A stretch of 64,000 bases of DNA, from assembly GCA_045598025.1 (NCBI GenBank), contig JAZLLH010000068.1:7383-71382 (forward strand). Direction: 5' to 3'. The notes beneath the pieces are model-generated. The model searched no databases, was not told the DNA's origin, and was given only the letters and a program-made list of their open reading frames with translations. A program made the position numbers and the translations under genes. Source of the DNA: UBA1195 sp045598025. Lineage in GTDB: Bacteria; Bacteroidota; Bacteroidia; Bacteroidales; WCHB1-69. This document shows, in pieces, positions 27,179 through 36,256 of this stretch. Positions within the stretch are counted from its first letter, which is position 1; the number at the start of each line of letters is the position of its first letter.

Positions 27179-28603
27179 CTACTCCACCGGTTTGTATTTC
27201 GGCACCAGTACTTTCATCAGCACCCAAGCTAGCAGATATGCCACGGAACAGACTATGAAAGTGATTTCGTAACCCGCGCTTTTACCGGTGTATCCCAAGA
27301 AATGCATCTGTACCGCATCCGCATAGGTAAAAAGATTGCCAGCCCCTTTCTGCACGAAAAAACTGCCGATTCCGCCAGCCATGCCGCCTATGCCCGTCAC
27401 CGTAGCAATCCAGCTTTTGGGAAACATATCACCGGTTGTGGAAAAAATATTGGCACTCCAGCTCTGGTGTGCGGCACATCCGATGCCGATAAGAACAATG
27501 GGCCACCAGGGAGAATACTGACCCAAAGGTTGTGCCAGGAGTACGCAAAGTGGGAAAAAGGCAAAAATCAGCATGGAAAGCATACGGGAACGATAGGGGT
27601 CCCAGCCTGTGCGCCGTATGACCAATGAGGGAAGTTTGCCTCCGAGAAGAGATAGCATAACTATGGCATACAGAGTAAATATCAGCATCATACCTTCCGG
27701 ATCCGAAGTGTTGATATTAAACTGAGCCTTAAGATAACTCGGTGTCCAGAAAAGAAAAAACCACCATACGCCATCCGTCAGTCCCTTGCCGATAATCAGG
27801 CTCCAGGTCTGACGATAGCGGAAACATTTCCAAAGGGAGACTTTCTTTTCTTCCGTCTGTGGCGCATTCTTCAAAAGCGCTTCATTTCCGGATTCCGGCA
27901 ACCGGTCGGATTCGATATATTCCAATTCTGCCTGATTGACGAATGGGGAACGTTGAGGCTCATTATAGAGGAAAATCCACAGACCGGCCCAAAGAAAGCC
28001 GAGTACGCCAATGAGGATGAAGGCCATCTCCCAGCCAAAATGCTTAGCCAGAGGCGGAATGGTAAGCGGGGCAATCAGCGCACCGATGGATGCACCGGAA
28101 TTGAACACGGAAGTAGCAAAGGCCCGGTCTCGTTTGGGAAAATATTCCGCTGTCACCTTGATGGCAGCCGGAAAGTTTCCGGCTTCTCCGAAAGCCAGCA
28201 CGCAGCGGGCCACCAAAAAGGACCAGACGGAAACGGTAGAAACAAGTACAGCCGTGTCACCGCTAGCCTTCAGCAGAGCAGAAGCCGAGTCCAAGCCGGA
28301 GAAGCACTGGGTTATCCAGCCACAGCCTGCGTGCAGACAGGCACCTAAACTCCATATCAGAATGGCTCCCAAATAGCCTTTTTTTGTACCCAAACAGTCA
28401 ATCAGACGACCGGCAAACAGCATGGAAATGGCATAGCACAGGGAAAATACGGCCGTAATGGTTCCATAATGCGCATCAGTCCAGTGAAATTCCGGTTTGA
28501 TGAATTCCTCAAAAGTCAGGCTCAGCACCTGCCTGTCCAGGTAGTTGATGGTGGTGGCCGCAAACAGCATCGCGCACATCACCCAACGGAAACGGGTCTT
28601 CAT
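27179..28603 (-). CDS. exuT: MFS hexuronate transporter (ExuT-like)
   Basis: A 474 aa inner-membrane transporter of the anion:cation symporter branch of the major facilitator superfamily, with about 12 hydrophobic helices. The start contains TTINYLDRQVLSLTF, the family's NYxDR signature, and the block VLAFGEAGNFPAAIKVTAEYFPKRDRAF is the typical ACS core. The uxaC gene nearby supports glucuronate or galacturonate as substrate, although substrate assignment in this family is uncertain. A -7 promoter element lies about 26 bases upstream of the start. It is divergent from the Bax inhibitor-1 family gene. Confidence 0.88.
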   Translation of the reverse strand: MKTRFRWVMCAMLFAATTINYLDRQVLSLTFEEFIKPEFHWTDAHYGTITAVFSLCYAISMLFAGRLIDCLGTKKGYLGAILIWSLGACLHAGCGWITQCFSGLDSASALLKASGDTAVLVSTVSVWSFLVARCVLAFGEAGNFPAAIKVTAEYFPKRDRAFATSVFNSGASIGALIAPLTIPPLAKHFGWEMAFILIGVLGFLWAGLWIFLYNEPQRSPFVNQAELEYIESDRLPESGNEALLKNAPQTEEKKVSLWKCFRYRQTWSLIIGKGLTDGVWWFFLFWTPSYLKAQFNINTSDPEGMMLIFTLYAIVMLSLLGGKLPSLVIRRTGWDPYRSRMLSMLIFAFFPLCVLLAQPLGQYSPWWPIVLIGIGCAAHQSWSANIFSTTGDMFPKSWIATVTGIGGMAGGIGSFFVQKGAGNLFTYADAVQMHFLGYTGKSAGYEITFIVCSVAYLLAWVLMKVLVPKYKPVE

Positions 28604-28628
28604 ATTCTATTATTTGACAAATAAATTG

Positions 28629-28636
28629 CAAAGGTA
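28629..28636 (-). promoter_or_regulatory. -7 promoter element upstream of exuT
   Basis: Reverse-strand TACCTTTG matches TAnnTTTG. It drives exuT and probably the methyltransferase gene behind it. Confidence 0.65.
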
Positions 28637-28739
28637 CGCCATTTACCAATACAAACGGCAGATCTCCGTATAAAAAACACTTTGTGCAAGCTTTCTGCTT
28701 TTTTTTCCGAACAATGTACGTTCCGACTGACATTTTGAC

Positions 28740-28747
28740 TACTTTTG
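28740..28747 (+). promoter_or_regulatory. -7 promoter element upstream of the Bax inhibitor-1 family gene
   Basis: TACTTTTG matches TAnnTTTG and ends 62 bases before the ATG at 28810. With the exuT element it forms a divergent promoter region of about 100 bases. Confidence 0.65.
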
Positions 28748-28809
28748 CACTTTGGCATGTTTTATGCCAATTGAGAATTGGAATACCTAACTTGAAAAAC
28801 AGATACATT

Positions 28810-29538
28810 ATGGACGATTATTTTTTTCACTCGGATAATGAACGTACAATCAACGCACCGGTCATAGCAGAAAGTGCCTCGACCCTGATGCGTCACGTAT
28901 TTGCATGGATGTTCGCAGCCTTGAGCATCACAGCCGTCACAGCCTGGTTCTTCGCCCGTTCCGGTATGATCAGCCTGCTTTACACGGAAACCGGCATGAG
29001 TGGTCTGGGATGGATTGTGATGCTGAGTCCTTTCGTCATGGTTATCGCTATGTCCATGGGACTAAACAAAATGAGTTCTACCACTCTGAGCCTGCTCCTG
29101 ATTATCTATTCCATACTGATGGGCATGAGCATGAGCTACATCTTTCTGGCGTATACCGGAGCGGTCATTTCAAACACCTTCCTCATTACTGCCGGCATGT
29201 TCGGAGCCATGGCCATAGCCGGGTATGTCACCCGTATGGATTTGAGCCGACTGGGTTCCATACTGTTTATGGCACTGATTGGCCTGATAATAGCATCCAT
29301 CGTATGCCTGTTTACCCACAGCAGCCGGGCGGAATGGATCATCAGCATATTGAGCGTCATTGTTTTTTCCGGTTTGACGGCATGGGATGTAAACAGCATC
29401 CGCAACATGAGTACCTACATTGATTCCGGCAGCGAAACAGCTCGGAAAATGGCCGTATACGGAGCACTCAGTCTCTACCTGGATTTCATCAACCTGTTCC
29501 TTTCTCTGCTGCGCATTTTTGGAAGAAGCAATGATTAA
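28810..29538 (+). CDS. Bax inhibitor-1/YccA family membrane protein
   Basis: A 242 aa inner-membrane protein with seven hydrophobic segments. Family marks are LMRHVFAWMFAALSITAVTA after the N-terminal tail, the AGMFGAMAIAGYVTRMDLSR segment and a C-terminal LSLYLDFINLFLSLLRIFG. Members are linked to membrane stress, calcium leak or FtsH regulation, but no precise role is settled for bacterial ones. I chose MDDYFFHSDN as start because longer versions would include the promoter. The 3' end overlaps the following lipoprotein gene by eight bases. Confidence 0.92.
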   Translation: MDDYFFHSDNERTINAPVIAESASTLMRHVFAWMFAALSITAVTAWFFARSGMISLLYTETGMSGLGWIVMLSPFVMVIAMSMGLNKMSSTTLSLLLIIYSILMGMSMSYIFLAYTGAVISNTFLITAGMFGAMAIAGYVTRMDLSRLGSILFMALIGLIIASIVCLFTHSSRAEWIISILSVIVFSGLTAWDVNSIRNMSTYIDSGSETARKMAVYGALSLYLDFINLFLSLLRIFGRSND

Positions 29539-30241
29539 GAAACCAGCCATCCGTACCCTCTGGACCATGGGAGCCATGGTCCTGCTCCTTTGCGGATGCC
29601 AGTCTCCGAATTTTACTCTCAGCGGGCATTTCGACCCTTGTCCCACCCATCAGGTTTATTTGGACGAAATCCTGCCCGATGGCATCAGAACGCTGGATAC
29701 TCTACTGATTGTCAATGGTGATTTTTCCTATCGCATGGAGCATGAGGAAGCCGGCCTGTTCCGATTACGCTTCTCAGACACCAACTTTCTCACTTTTTCC
29801 GGAAAGGGGAACGACCGATTGGTATTTTCCGGAAACGCCGAAGATTTGCCGCATACCTATTCGGTTCGGGGCAATATATCCTCCGATATTCTGTGGAAAG
29901 CCAACTGCCGCATCAATGAGATGTATGCTCTGACCGACTCGCTCAGCCGGCTGTTTGTGCAAGCCAAAAACGGAGAAGAAATCCAAAAAATTTCCCAAAC
30001 CCTGGACAGCTGCTACAACGCCCGATTCCAAATTTGCAAAAATCATTTGGAAGCACTGATACGAAACCATCCGGAGGACATTGCCGTGCTGCCGGTATTC
30101 TACCAGCGCGTAGGAACCCGGCCTTTTTTCTCCGAGAAGGAGGATACTGCACTTTTCCAGGAAATGGTCAAAAATTTGACAGAATCCATGCCTGAAAATC
30201 CGCATGTCAAATATCTTCAGGAAAGAGTTTGCTATGAATAA
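29531..30241 (+). CDS. DUF4369-like lipoprotein lacking a thioredoxin domain
   Basis: A 236 aa lipoprotein: basic start, hydrophobic MGAMVLLLC and lipobox LCGC near residue 22. The following NFTLSGHF.. pattern with VYLDEILPDGIRTLDT and a GDFSYRMEHEEAGLFRLRF strand pair is the DUF4369 domain usually found before a TlpA/thioredoxin-like domain. Here the protein ends after a helical linker, where the thioredoxin fold would begin. It may be a standalone family member or a shortened one. It overlaps the upstream gene by eight bases and nth by eight bases, so the three are coupled. Confidence 0.7.
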   Translation: MIKKPAIRTLWTMGAMVLLLCGCQSPNFTLSGHFDPCPTHQVYLDEILPDGIRTLDTLLIVNGDFSYRMEHEEAGLFRLRFSDTNFLTFSGKGNDRLVFSGNAEDLPHTYSVRGNISSDILWKANCRINEMYALTDSLSRLFVQAKNGEEIQKISQTLDSCYNARFQICKNHLEALIRNHPEDIAVLPVFYQRVGTRPFFSEKEDTALFQEMVKNLTESMPENPHVKYLQERVCYE

Positions 30242-30878
30242 GAAGGAACGTTTTGCCTATATCACCGAATATTTCCGGAAGGAAATGCCAGATGCCGGTC
30301 CGGAACTGCACTATCGGAACGCCTTCGAATTATTGGTCGCCGTCATATTATCTGCCCAATGCACCGACAAACGGGTCAACATGGTTACGCCGGAACTGTT
30401 TGCCTCCTATCCGAATGCCGAAAGCATGGCGCAAGCGGAAATCGGACAGATTTACGAAAAAATCAAAAGCGTCTCCTACCCCAACAACAAAGCCAGACAT
30501 CTCAAAGGAATGTCGGAAAAACTGGTGCATGATTTTCACGGTGTCATCCCCGACAATGTGGAAGAAATGCAGCAACTCCCCGGTGTGGGACGCAAAACGG
30601 CCAATGTAGTGGCTGCCGTTATTTTCCATCAACCGGCCATGGCTGTGGACACCCATGTTTTCCGTGTATCAGCACGCATAGGACTGAGTACGGGAGCCAA
30701 AACGCCTTTGGAAACCGAAAAACAATTGGTGGCCTATTTTCCCCGCACGGATATTCCGGCCGCCCATCACTGGCTGATTCTACACGGACGCTATGTGTGC
30801 ACTGCCCGCAAACCGCATTGCGAGACCTGCGGCATACGGGAAGCCTGCAAATATTTTGAAACGCATAATACTATTTGA
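30234..30878 (+). CDS. nth: Endonuclease III
   Basis: A 214 aa bifunctional DNA glycosylase/AP lyase that removes oxidised pyrimidines. It shows the helix-hairpin-helix LPGVGRKTANVVA with the catalytic Lys, the catalytic Asp in VDTHVFRVSARIGLS, and a C-X6-C-X2-C-X5-C iron-sulphur loop at the C-terminus (CTARKPHCETCGIREAC). I chose the ATG at 30234, giving MNKKERF. It overlaps the lipoprotein gene upstream, and truA starts three bases after it. Confidence 0.97.
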   Translation: MNKKERFAYITEYFRKEMPDAGPELHYRNAFELLVAVILSAQCTDKRVNMVTPELFASYPNAESMAQAEIGQIYEKIKSVSYPNNKARHLKGMSEKLVHDFHGVIPDNVEEMQQLPGVGRKTANVVAAVIFHQPAMAVDTHVFRVSARIGLSTGAKTPLETEKQLVAYFPRTDIPAAHHWLILHGRYVCTARKPHCETCGIREACKYFETHNTI

Positions 30879-30880
30879 CA

Positions 30881-31678
30881 ATGAGATATTTCCTGCATAT
30901 GGCATACAATGGGAGCAAATATTTCGGCTGGCAGATACAGCCGGACCAACCCAGCGTGCAGGAACGTATGGAACAGGTACTTTCCTCGCTCTTCAAGGAA
31001 CGTATTGGCGTTACCGGAGCCGGACGCACAGATACCGGTGTTCACGCCTCCGATTTCTATGCACATTTTGATACCGATATTCCTCTGCTGCAGGACAAGG
31101 CGATGTGGCTATACCGAATCAATTCCTTCCTTCCGAATGATATTGCCGTATATGACATACTGGCGGTCCGACCGGAAGCGCACGCCCGCTTTGATGCATT
31201 GGAACGCACCTACCGGTATTTTCTCAGCTGCGAAAAGAATCCCTTTGTGCTGGATACTGCCTACCGCATTTATTTTCACGCAGACCTTGAAGCCATGAAC
31301 CATTGTGCGGAAATTCTGAAAGAATACCGGGATTTTACCAGTTTTTCCAAAACCCACACACAGACAAAAACCAACATTTGCAACATCACCCACGCCCATT
31401 GGCATAAGGAGGACTCTCTGCTGGTTTTCGAAATTACGGCCAATCGTTTTTTACGCAATATGGTACGCTCCATTGTGGGTACGCTCATTGAAGTGGGAAG
31501 GGGCAAATTGGATGAAAACGGATTCCGACAACTGATAGAGGCGAAAGACCGATGCCGCGCGGGTACATCCGTACCGGCTCACGCCCTATACCTGACCCGA
31601 ATCACTTATCCAGAACATATCTTCCTGCAGAGATCAGAGGAAGATTTAAGCATACACAAGCCAATACAGATTATATAG
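30881..31678 (+). CDS. truA: tRNA pseudouridine synthase A
   Basis: A 265 aa enzyme that makes pseudouridine at positions 38-40 of the tRNA anticodon stem. The start MRYFLHMAYNGSKYFGWQIQ is the standard family N-terminus. The catalytic Asp lies in GAGRTDTGVHA, and FLRNMVRSIVGTLIEVGRGK is the conserved C-terminal block. An in-frame TTG six bases upstream was rejected in favour of this ATG. The 3' end overlaps the convergent 31646-32911 gene by 33 bases. Confidence 0.97.
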   Translation: MRYFLHMAYNGSKYFGWQIQPDQPSVQERMEQVLSSLFKERIGVTGAGRTDTGVHASDFYAHFDTDIPLLQDKAMWLYRINSFLPNDIAVYDILAVRPEAHARFDALERTYRYFLSCEKNPFVLDTAYRIYFHADLEAMNHCAEILKEYRDFTSFSKTHTQTKTNICNITHAHWHKEDSLLVFEITANRFLRNMVRSIVGTLIEVGRGKLDENGFRQLIEAKDRCRAGTSVPAHALYLTRITYPEHIFLQRSEEDLSIHKPIQII

Positions 31679-32911
31679 CAGCATGTAATCCAGCATGTTA
31701 TACTCCCCTTCGGTGGCATAATGCCACGGACAGAACAAAGAAAGGGAATGCCAAGGCATGGGAGAAGTCTCGTAACCGGTTTCTGTCTTCAAACGGTGCG
31801 CCCCTTCAGAAGGAGCCGCATCCAGATAATCCCGGAATATATCTTCTGGCAACGGACTGGAAAGGGAATCTCCGTACAGCAGGTAATTGGACAAACTCAA
31901 ATGCGGGAACAGTATCTGTTGCCCGTAATCCGGACGTTTCCGGGCCAAGGCAGAAGTTTGCTTATACAACCATTCATACGTACTGGACGCCCCTCTTCCT
32001 TTTTCATTGATGACAGCCGAAAGTATCAGCACTCCATACCAGTTGAATTTTCCGTCCTTATCGAAATCATAATGATTCTGTATAAAATTCCAGGTATTGC
32101 GGCTGGATGCCTTGTCTGATTTTCCGAAAACGGACGATCTGCCGGACAGGATACCATATGCCTGACCATGGGCATATCGCAGCCAGCGAAGATCTCCTTC
32201 TTTTTGGATTTCCATTCCGTTGACCGGATTGACAACCCTCCAATGCTCCTTTCCTCTGACATCGGTATACTGCATGGCTTCCACCATATGGGCAGCAATA
32301 CGGGCCGACATCCCGTTCAGTTCAGAATCTCCGACCAGTTTCTCGGTCAGCAGCAAACCCAAATAAGTTGCCCAGGCCTGATCTTGAGAAGGAGCGTTGC
32401 GGGTACTTCCTTCCTGCCCGCAAAAACGCGCGTAATCACTGGTAATTCCATCCAATTGCAAGATAGAAAACAAATCAGCGGGAACGTCATCCCGCAAATA
32501 AAATCCATTTAAAGCAGGCTGTCCCCCCCAACAGTTTTCCGCCTCCAAATCCAGACGTTCGTACACCCTTAGCGCCTGTCGCAATTCACGCAATGTAGCA
32601 GAAGCCCCTACTGAATCCTTCTGCAGAATCAGACGGCGATACTCCGTTGCCAGTACGGCGACATAATGTCCCTGCCACCAGGTACCGTCCGCCCAAAAAC
32701 CGATCTGACGTCCCTTGTCATCTGTTTTACGCCATTCCATCGGGATATTCGAGCCTTGAATATCTGCCGTGTCAGTATAATACATAAACTCCTTTTTCAG
32801 CCGTTCTCTGAAAAAACAGTATTTTCGGAAATTTGCATCCGGAGTCTGCGCCCGTAAACTGCCGGAACACAGACACAGCAGAAGCATCAGAATTGAAATC
32901 CTATTCTTCAT
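31646..32911 (-). CDS. Exported protein of unknown function, downstream of lptC
   Basis: A 421 aa protein with a signal peptide (ISILMLLLCLCSG..., cleavage near LRAQ). It is rich in Trp and Tyr, and many of its segments look helical (LRELRQALRVYERLDLEAEN), with loops such as FWADGTWWQGHYVAV and MPWHSLSLFCPWHY. The overall look resembles alpha/alpha-toroid enzymes such as some glycoside hydrolases or lyases, but I recognise no family and claim no activity. It is the last gene of the queA-coaX-OMP-TPR-lptC run and overlaps lptC by 11 bases. Its 3' end overlaps truA on the other strand. Confidence 0.7.
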   Translation of the reverse strand: MKNRISILMLLLCLCSGSLRAQTPDANFRKYCFFRERLKKEFMYYTDTADIQGSNIPMEWRKTDDKGRQIGFWADGTWWQGHYVAVLATEYRRLILQKDSVGASATLRELRQALRVYERLDLEAENCWGGQPALNGFYLRDDVPADLFSILQLDGITSDYARFCGQEGSTRNAPSQDQAWATYLGLLLTEKLVGDSELNGMSARIAAHMVEAMQYTDVRGKEHWRVVNPVNGMEIQKEGDLRWLRYAHGQAYGILSGRSSVFGKSDKASSRNTWNFIQNHYDFDKDGKFNWYGVLILSAVINEKGRGASSTYEWLYKQTSALARKRPDYGQQILFPHLSLSNYLLYGDSLSSPLPEDIFRDYLDAAPSEGAHRLKTETGYETSPMPWHSLSLFCPWHYATEGEYNMLDYMLLYNLYWLVYA

Positions 32912-33458
32912 AAATCAATAATTTGGGCTGTGTGATGGTATAGTGTTCGAAATTTTCATCGGATTCAAAACTGTCCCCAATATAGACGGAACCATCCGGA
33001 CAGGTCTGTTTGGTTGTGGTATGGGAATACACCTTTTGAGCATCCATATCCCATATCAGATGCTCTGTCTCGATTTTTTCTCCCGTCTGCAAATTGCGGA
33101 TAACCACTGTGTTTTTGGCTTCCATCATTCGCTTGTTTTCATAATGTACTCCGTATTTTGCCGTCAGCACGGCATTAGGGGTTCCGTCCGAAGTATAGTT
33201 AATTATTTTCAATCCTTTAGGTGTTTCCTGATAGGATTGCGGCTCGTGATATACACAATACAGAGGGGCGGAAAATTCGTACGAAAGTTTGCCTCCTCTG
33301 CTGACGTACAGCAACAGATGGTCTGAAACTTCCGAAGGACCAGAGCGCTTTACGTACATCTGGCTGATTTCCTCCTCATCGTTTCGGCAGGAAATACAAG
33401 TAATAGCCGCCAGAAAGACGGCTATTACCACATATCGCACACCGGTTTTCAAACCCAT
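32901..33458 (-). CDS. lptC: LPS export periplasmic protein LptC
   Basis: A 185 aa membrane-anchored protein of the Lpt bridge that carries lipopolysaccharide from the inner membrane to the outer membrane. The N-terminus has a hydrophobic helix ending in a possible lipobox (CISC). The body shows the beta-jellyroll pattern with LTAKYGVHYENKRMMEAKNT and TEHLIWDMDAQKVYSHT, which is the standard LptC/LptA sequence rhythm. The size is normal. Its ATG overlaps the stop of the TPR gene by one base. lptA, lptB, lptD and lptF/G are not in the window. Confidence 0.88.
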   Translation of the reverse strand: MGLKTGVRYVVIAVFLAAITCISCRNDEEEISQMYVKRSGPSEVSDHLLLYVSRGGKLSYEFSAPLYCVYHEPQSYQETPKGLKIINYTSDGTPNAVLTAKYGVHYENKRMMEAKNTVVIRNLQTGEKIETEHLIWDMDAQKVYSHTTTKQTCPDGSVYIGDSFESDENFEHYTITQPKLLIYEE

Positions 33459-34915
33459 TAACGCACTGTTGTCACTTCGTTAATCCAGCCTTCTACACGA
33501 TAGCTCTGTCCTTTTTGGAAACCTCTCTGGAAATAGGTTTCCGTTTTGGGGAAGTGAGCGGAGGCATTGGAAAGCCCCTGCTGAGCCTGCTGGTAAATTT
33601 TCATCTGCTTTTCGTCATTATCCTTCAGACTGGCGGCTATCGACATGGCCTTGCTGTACTTGTCTGCAGCTGCCCAGTTGGCAGCACCGGGGATATCCGT
33701 ACTTGTTCCGGAATAAGCGTACAGGTCACCAATAAGAATGTAGGCCTTCGCATTGGAGGGATTCATACGCAACACCTTATATGCATATTCTCTGGCCGTC
33801 GAGTACTGATGCATCTGCATATAGTTCTGTCCTATCATCAGATAGGTGTTGATGGTATCCGACTTTTTCGTGTACAGGGACAAAGCTTCCTCGAGATATT
33901 TCACAGACTGCGTATAATCTTTTTCCATATAGGAATTGACTCCCATATAGAAAGCGGTCTGCGCCGTCGGGGCAATGCTGTGGATTTTCTTCACAGCATC
34001 CACATACACACTGTTGGAAGTGCAGTTCTTTTTGTTGAACAGTTTGATGATCTGACGCAGCAACTTTTCATCGTCATTCTGCTCCAGTTTCTTTCCGTAG
34101 ATGTCAATCAGGTTTTCGCAAGTTCCGTACTTGGAGAATCCGCGGTCAATGTTGTTGGACACCTTCAGGTAAGAATTGTATTTCGAATACGTTTTGGCGG
34201 AATCCACTGCAAAATCCTCATACCATGCATCGTACACATCCTGGCCGATTTTGTGGCTGTCGAGTTGCTCGCGCAAAGCATAGATTTTGTCCATCACCTT
34301 CTGGAAATCATCCTCACTGACTTCCATCACTGCATCCAGAACTTCCGTCACATCGTCGTAGGCATTGATCACGATATCCGTTCCCAAGCGTTTGTTGTTC
34401 ATATAGCGCTCGGACGTGAGAAAATACACGTTCAGCACCTGAGGAGAAGTGGCGGCCCCGCACAGAGCGACCGAATTTTTCAACATTTCGTAAGCCTGCT
34501 CATAGTTGTATGCACGGAACTTCATGGTATACAGACCGACTTGTCCCATGCAGTATCCCTCATCCTCGGGATAGTATGATTTGCGAAGTTCAAACAAGTC
34601 AAACAAATCCTGCACATAGCGGGATTTCAGAGCCGTATCGTTGGCTTTTTCCGCCATGCTGATTTTATACTCCAAGATGGGCACGCCATTTATAAAGACA
34701 TTCTTGGTTGACATAGGGCAACTGTCAAGAACCGCCTTCCAAAAAGGATAGGCCTCTTCATAATTTTTCTTTTTTACCGCATCACGGAACAGGGAAATAT
34801 TCTTTCTGCAACCCACACTGTCCTCTCCGAATTTGGACTGGGCTTTGACTCCATTAGAAAACGACACCATCAGGATAATCGTCATCAAAAATGCTGCATT
34901 GCGTTTCATAATCAT
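33458..34915 (-). CDS. Exported TPR-containing protein
   Basis: A 485 aa protein with a signal peptide (AAFLMTIILMVSFSNGVKAQ) followed by helical repeats. TPR-like units are visible at AFYMGVNSYMEKDYTQSVKY, TYLMIGQNYMQMHQYSTARE and KAYILIGDLYAYSG. It belongs to the conserved Bacteroidales cluster with coaX, a FadL-like OM protein and lptC, so a role in envelope assembly is likely, but the partner is unknown. Start codons at 34915 and 34909 are both possible. Confidence 0.85.
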   Translation of the reverse strand: MIMKRNAAFLMTIILMVSFSNGVKAQSKFGEDSVGCRKNISLFRDAVKKKNYEEAYPFWKAVLDSCPMSTKNVFINGVPILEYKISMAEKANDTALKSRYVQDLFDLFELRKSYYPEDEGYCMGQVGLYTMKFRAYNYEQAYEMLKNSVALCGAATSPQVLNVYFLTSERYMNNKRLGTDIVINAYDDVTEVLDAVMEVSEDDFQKVMDKIYALREQLDSHKIGQDVYDAWYEDFAVDSAKTYSKYNSYLKVSNNIDRGFSKYGTCENLIDIYGKKLEQNDDEKLLRQIIKLFNKKNCTSNSVYVDAVKKIHSIAPTAQTAFYMGVNSYMEKDYTQSVKYLEEALSLYTKKSDTINTYLMIGQNYMQMHQYSTAREYAYKVLRMNPSNAKAYILIGDLYAYSGTSTDIPGAANWAAADKYSKAMSIAASLKDNDEKQMKIYQQAQQGLSNASAHFPKTETYFQRGFQKGQSYRVEGWINEVTTVR

Positions 34916-34981
34916 TCACTTTTTATCGTTTGCACTTTGTTTTTTTCTCAAACAACCAAAAACCATACCGAAAAAAGAAAA

Positions 34982-36256
34982 TCAATCCAATTTTCGGCGT
35001 TGATACCATTTTTCGTGCAACTGCAATTGCAGCAGCACACGGAAATACCGTTCTTCAATCCCGGATGTACTTTTGGGACCGAACACGCCTACCTCGCCCT
35101 GAATGCCGACTTGAGTTTTGCTTTTCTTCATCGGGAAAGCCAGACCGAAATCCAGTCCCATGCGCCGGAAGTCATCTCCGCCTATCTGCAGGCAATGCTG
35201 CTCGTAAAAAGCGCCCAGCATATAGGTCGTTTTGGCCAGGTAGCGATTTCCCTGAGCATTGGGGACAAAGCGTCCTCCCAAGGATATCCGATAGGAATCA
35301 TGAAGACTGTCCGCCTCTTCGCCCAGGCGGAAAACACTCCAGGTGGAATAGGAAAAATCGGCTCCTACCCAGAAATGCTCGGCCTCTGCAAAGGAAATAC
35401 CCAAACCGAATTCAGAAGGATTGCTTAGGTGTTCGGTCCGGGACTTCTTGTCTGCATTGTTCCAGGCCAAGGTATCAATGGGGAGATCGGAAGATCCGGA
35501 AGTCTGATAAGTCAGATGGTACAGACTCCTGTCCACTTTGATGAGAGACGGAATGGACGGAGTGTACGTCAATCCGAAACCGATTTCCTTGTGGCCGATA
35601 GGCTGCACATACTGCAGACCTGCTTTCAGAAGCAGTCCATGCACCCTGTACTCGTCTTCACTGCGCATATTGAAATACTCATCATTTTCAAAAACCAATT
35701 CATGACAACGCCGGCTCGTTCCGAACAGATAGGAAGCCTGCAGACCGACAGAAAGCCTTGAAAACAGTTCCACTCCGTTTCCCCAAAACACCTCATACGT
35801 ACCACCTTCGCCTATGTCATTGCGGGAGCAAAGGACATCCTGATACGAAAAACGGTAATTGACGGAGGAAAATGGCTGAATTCCGAAAGCAGTGGACCAA
35901 TGGGCAGTAACCGGAAGACCAAGGAAAAAATATTCCATGTCGGCGGTACTTCCCTGCTGCCGGGCTCCCGATTCAGTCAGCACGTGGGACCGGTATGAAA
36001 AAGCAGCCTCCAGCACAGACGAAAGGGAATCAAAAGCTGTATATGAAGCCGGATTCAAGCAGTTGACAACCGTAGATGAACGGAAAGCGAAACCGGTACC
36101 TCCCATTCCCTGAGTGACGGCCGACGAACGGGCCTGCATTTCTCCCCATCCGAAACGGGAATAGGGAGTACTCAGGTGCACTTGGGCGGACAAGCCCATG
36201 GCAAAACCACACGCCAGGCATAGTATTAAAATATTTTTCCTATTATTTCTCAACAT
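34982..36256 (-). CDS. FadL/OmpP1-like outer-membrane protein
   Basis: A 424 aa protein with a signal peptide (cleavage near GLSAQ). The N-terminal region STPYSRFGWGEMQARSSAVT with GMGGTGFAFRSSTVVNCLNP is the alanine/glycine-rich hatch-like start seen in FadL-family and related OM proteins of Bacteroidota. It is followed by many amphipathic strands. Hydrophobic compound transport is possible, as is a structural role. No substrate can be assigned. Its start overlaps the coaX 3' end by 14 bases. Confidence 0.75.
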   Translation of the reverse strand: MLRNNRKNILILCLACGFAMGLSAQVHLSTPYSRFGWGEMQARSSAVTQGMGGTGFAFRSSTVVNCLNPASYTAFDSLSSVLEAAFSYRSHVLTESGARQQGSTADMEYFFLGLPVTAHWSTAFGIQPFSSVNYRFSYQDVLCSRNDIGEGGTYEVFWGNGVELFSRLSVGLQASYLFGTSRRCHELVFENDEYFNMRSEDEYRVHGLLLKAGLQYVQPIGHKEIGFGLTYTPSIPSLIKVDRSLYHLTYQTSGSSDLPIDTLAWNNADKKSRTEHLSNPSEFGLGISFAEAEHFWVGADFSYSTWSVFRLGEEADSLHDSYRISLGGRFVPNAQGNRYLAKTTYMLGAFYEQHCLQIGGDDFRRMGLDFGLAFPMKKSKTQVGIQGEVGVFGPKSTSGIEERYFRVLLQLQLHEKWYQRRKLD

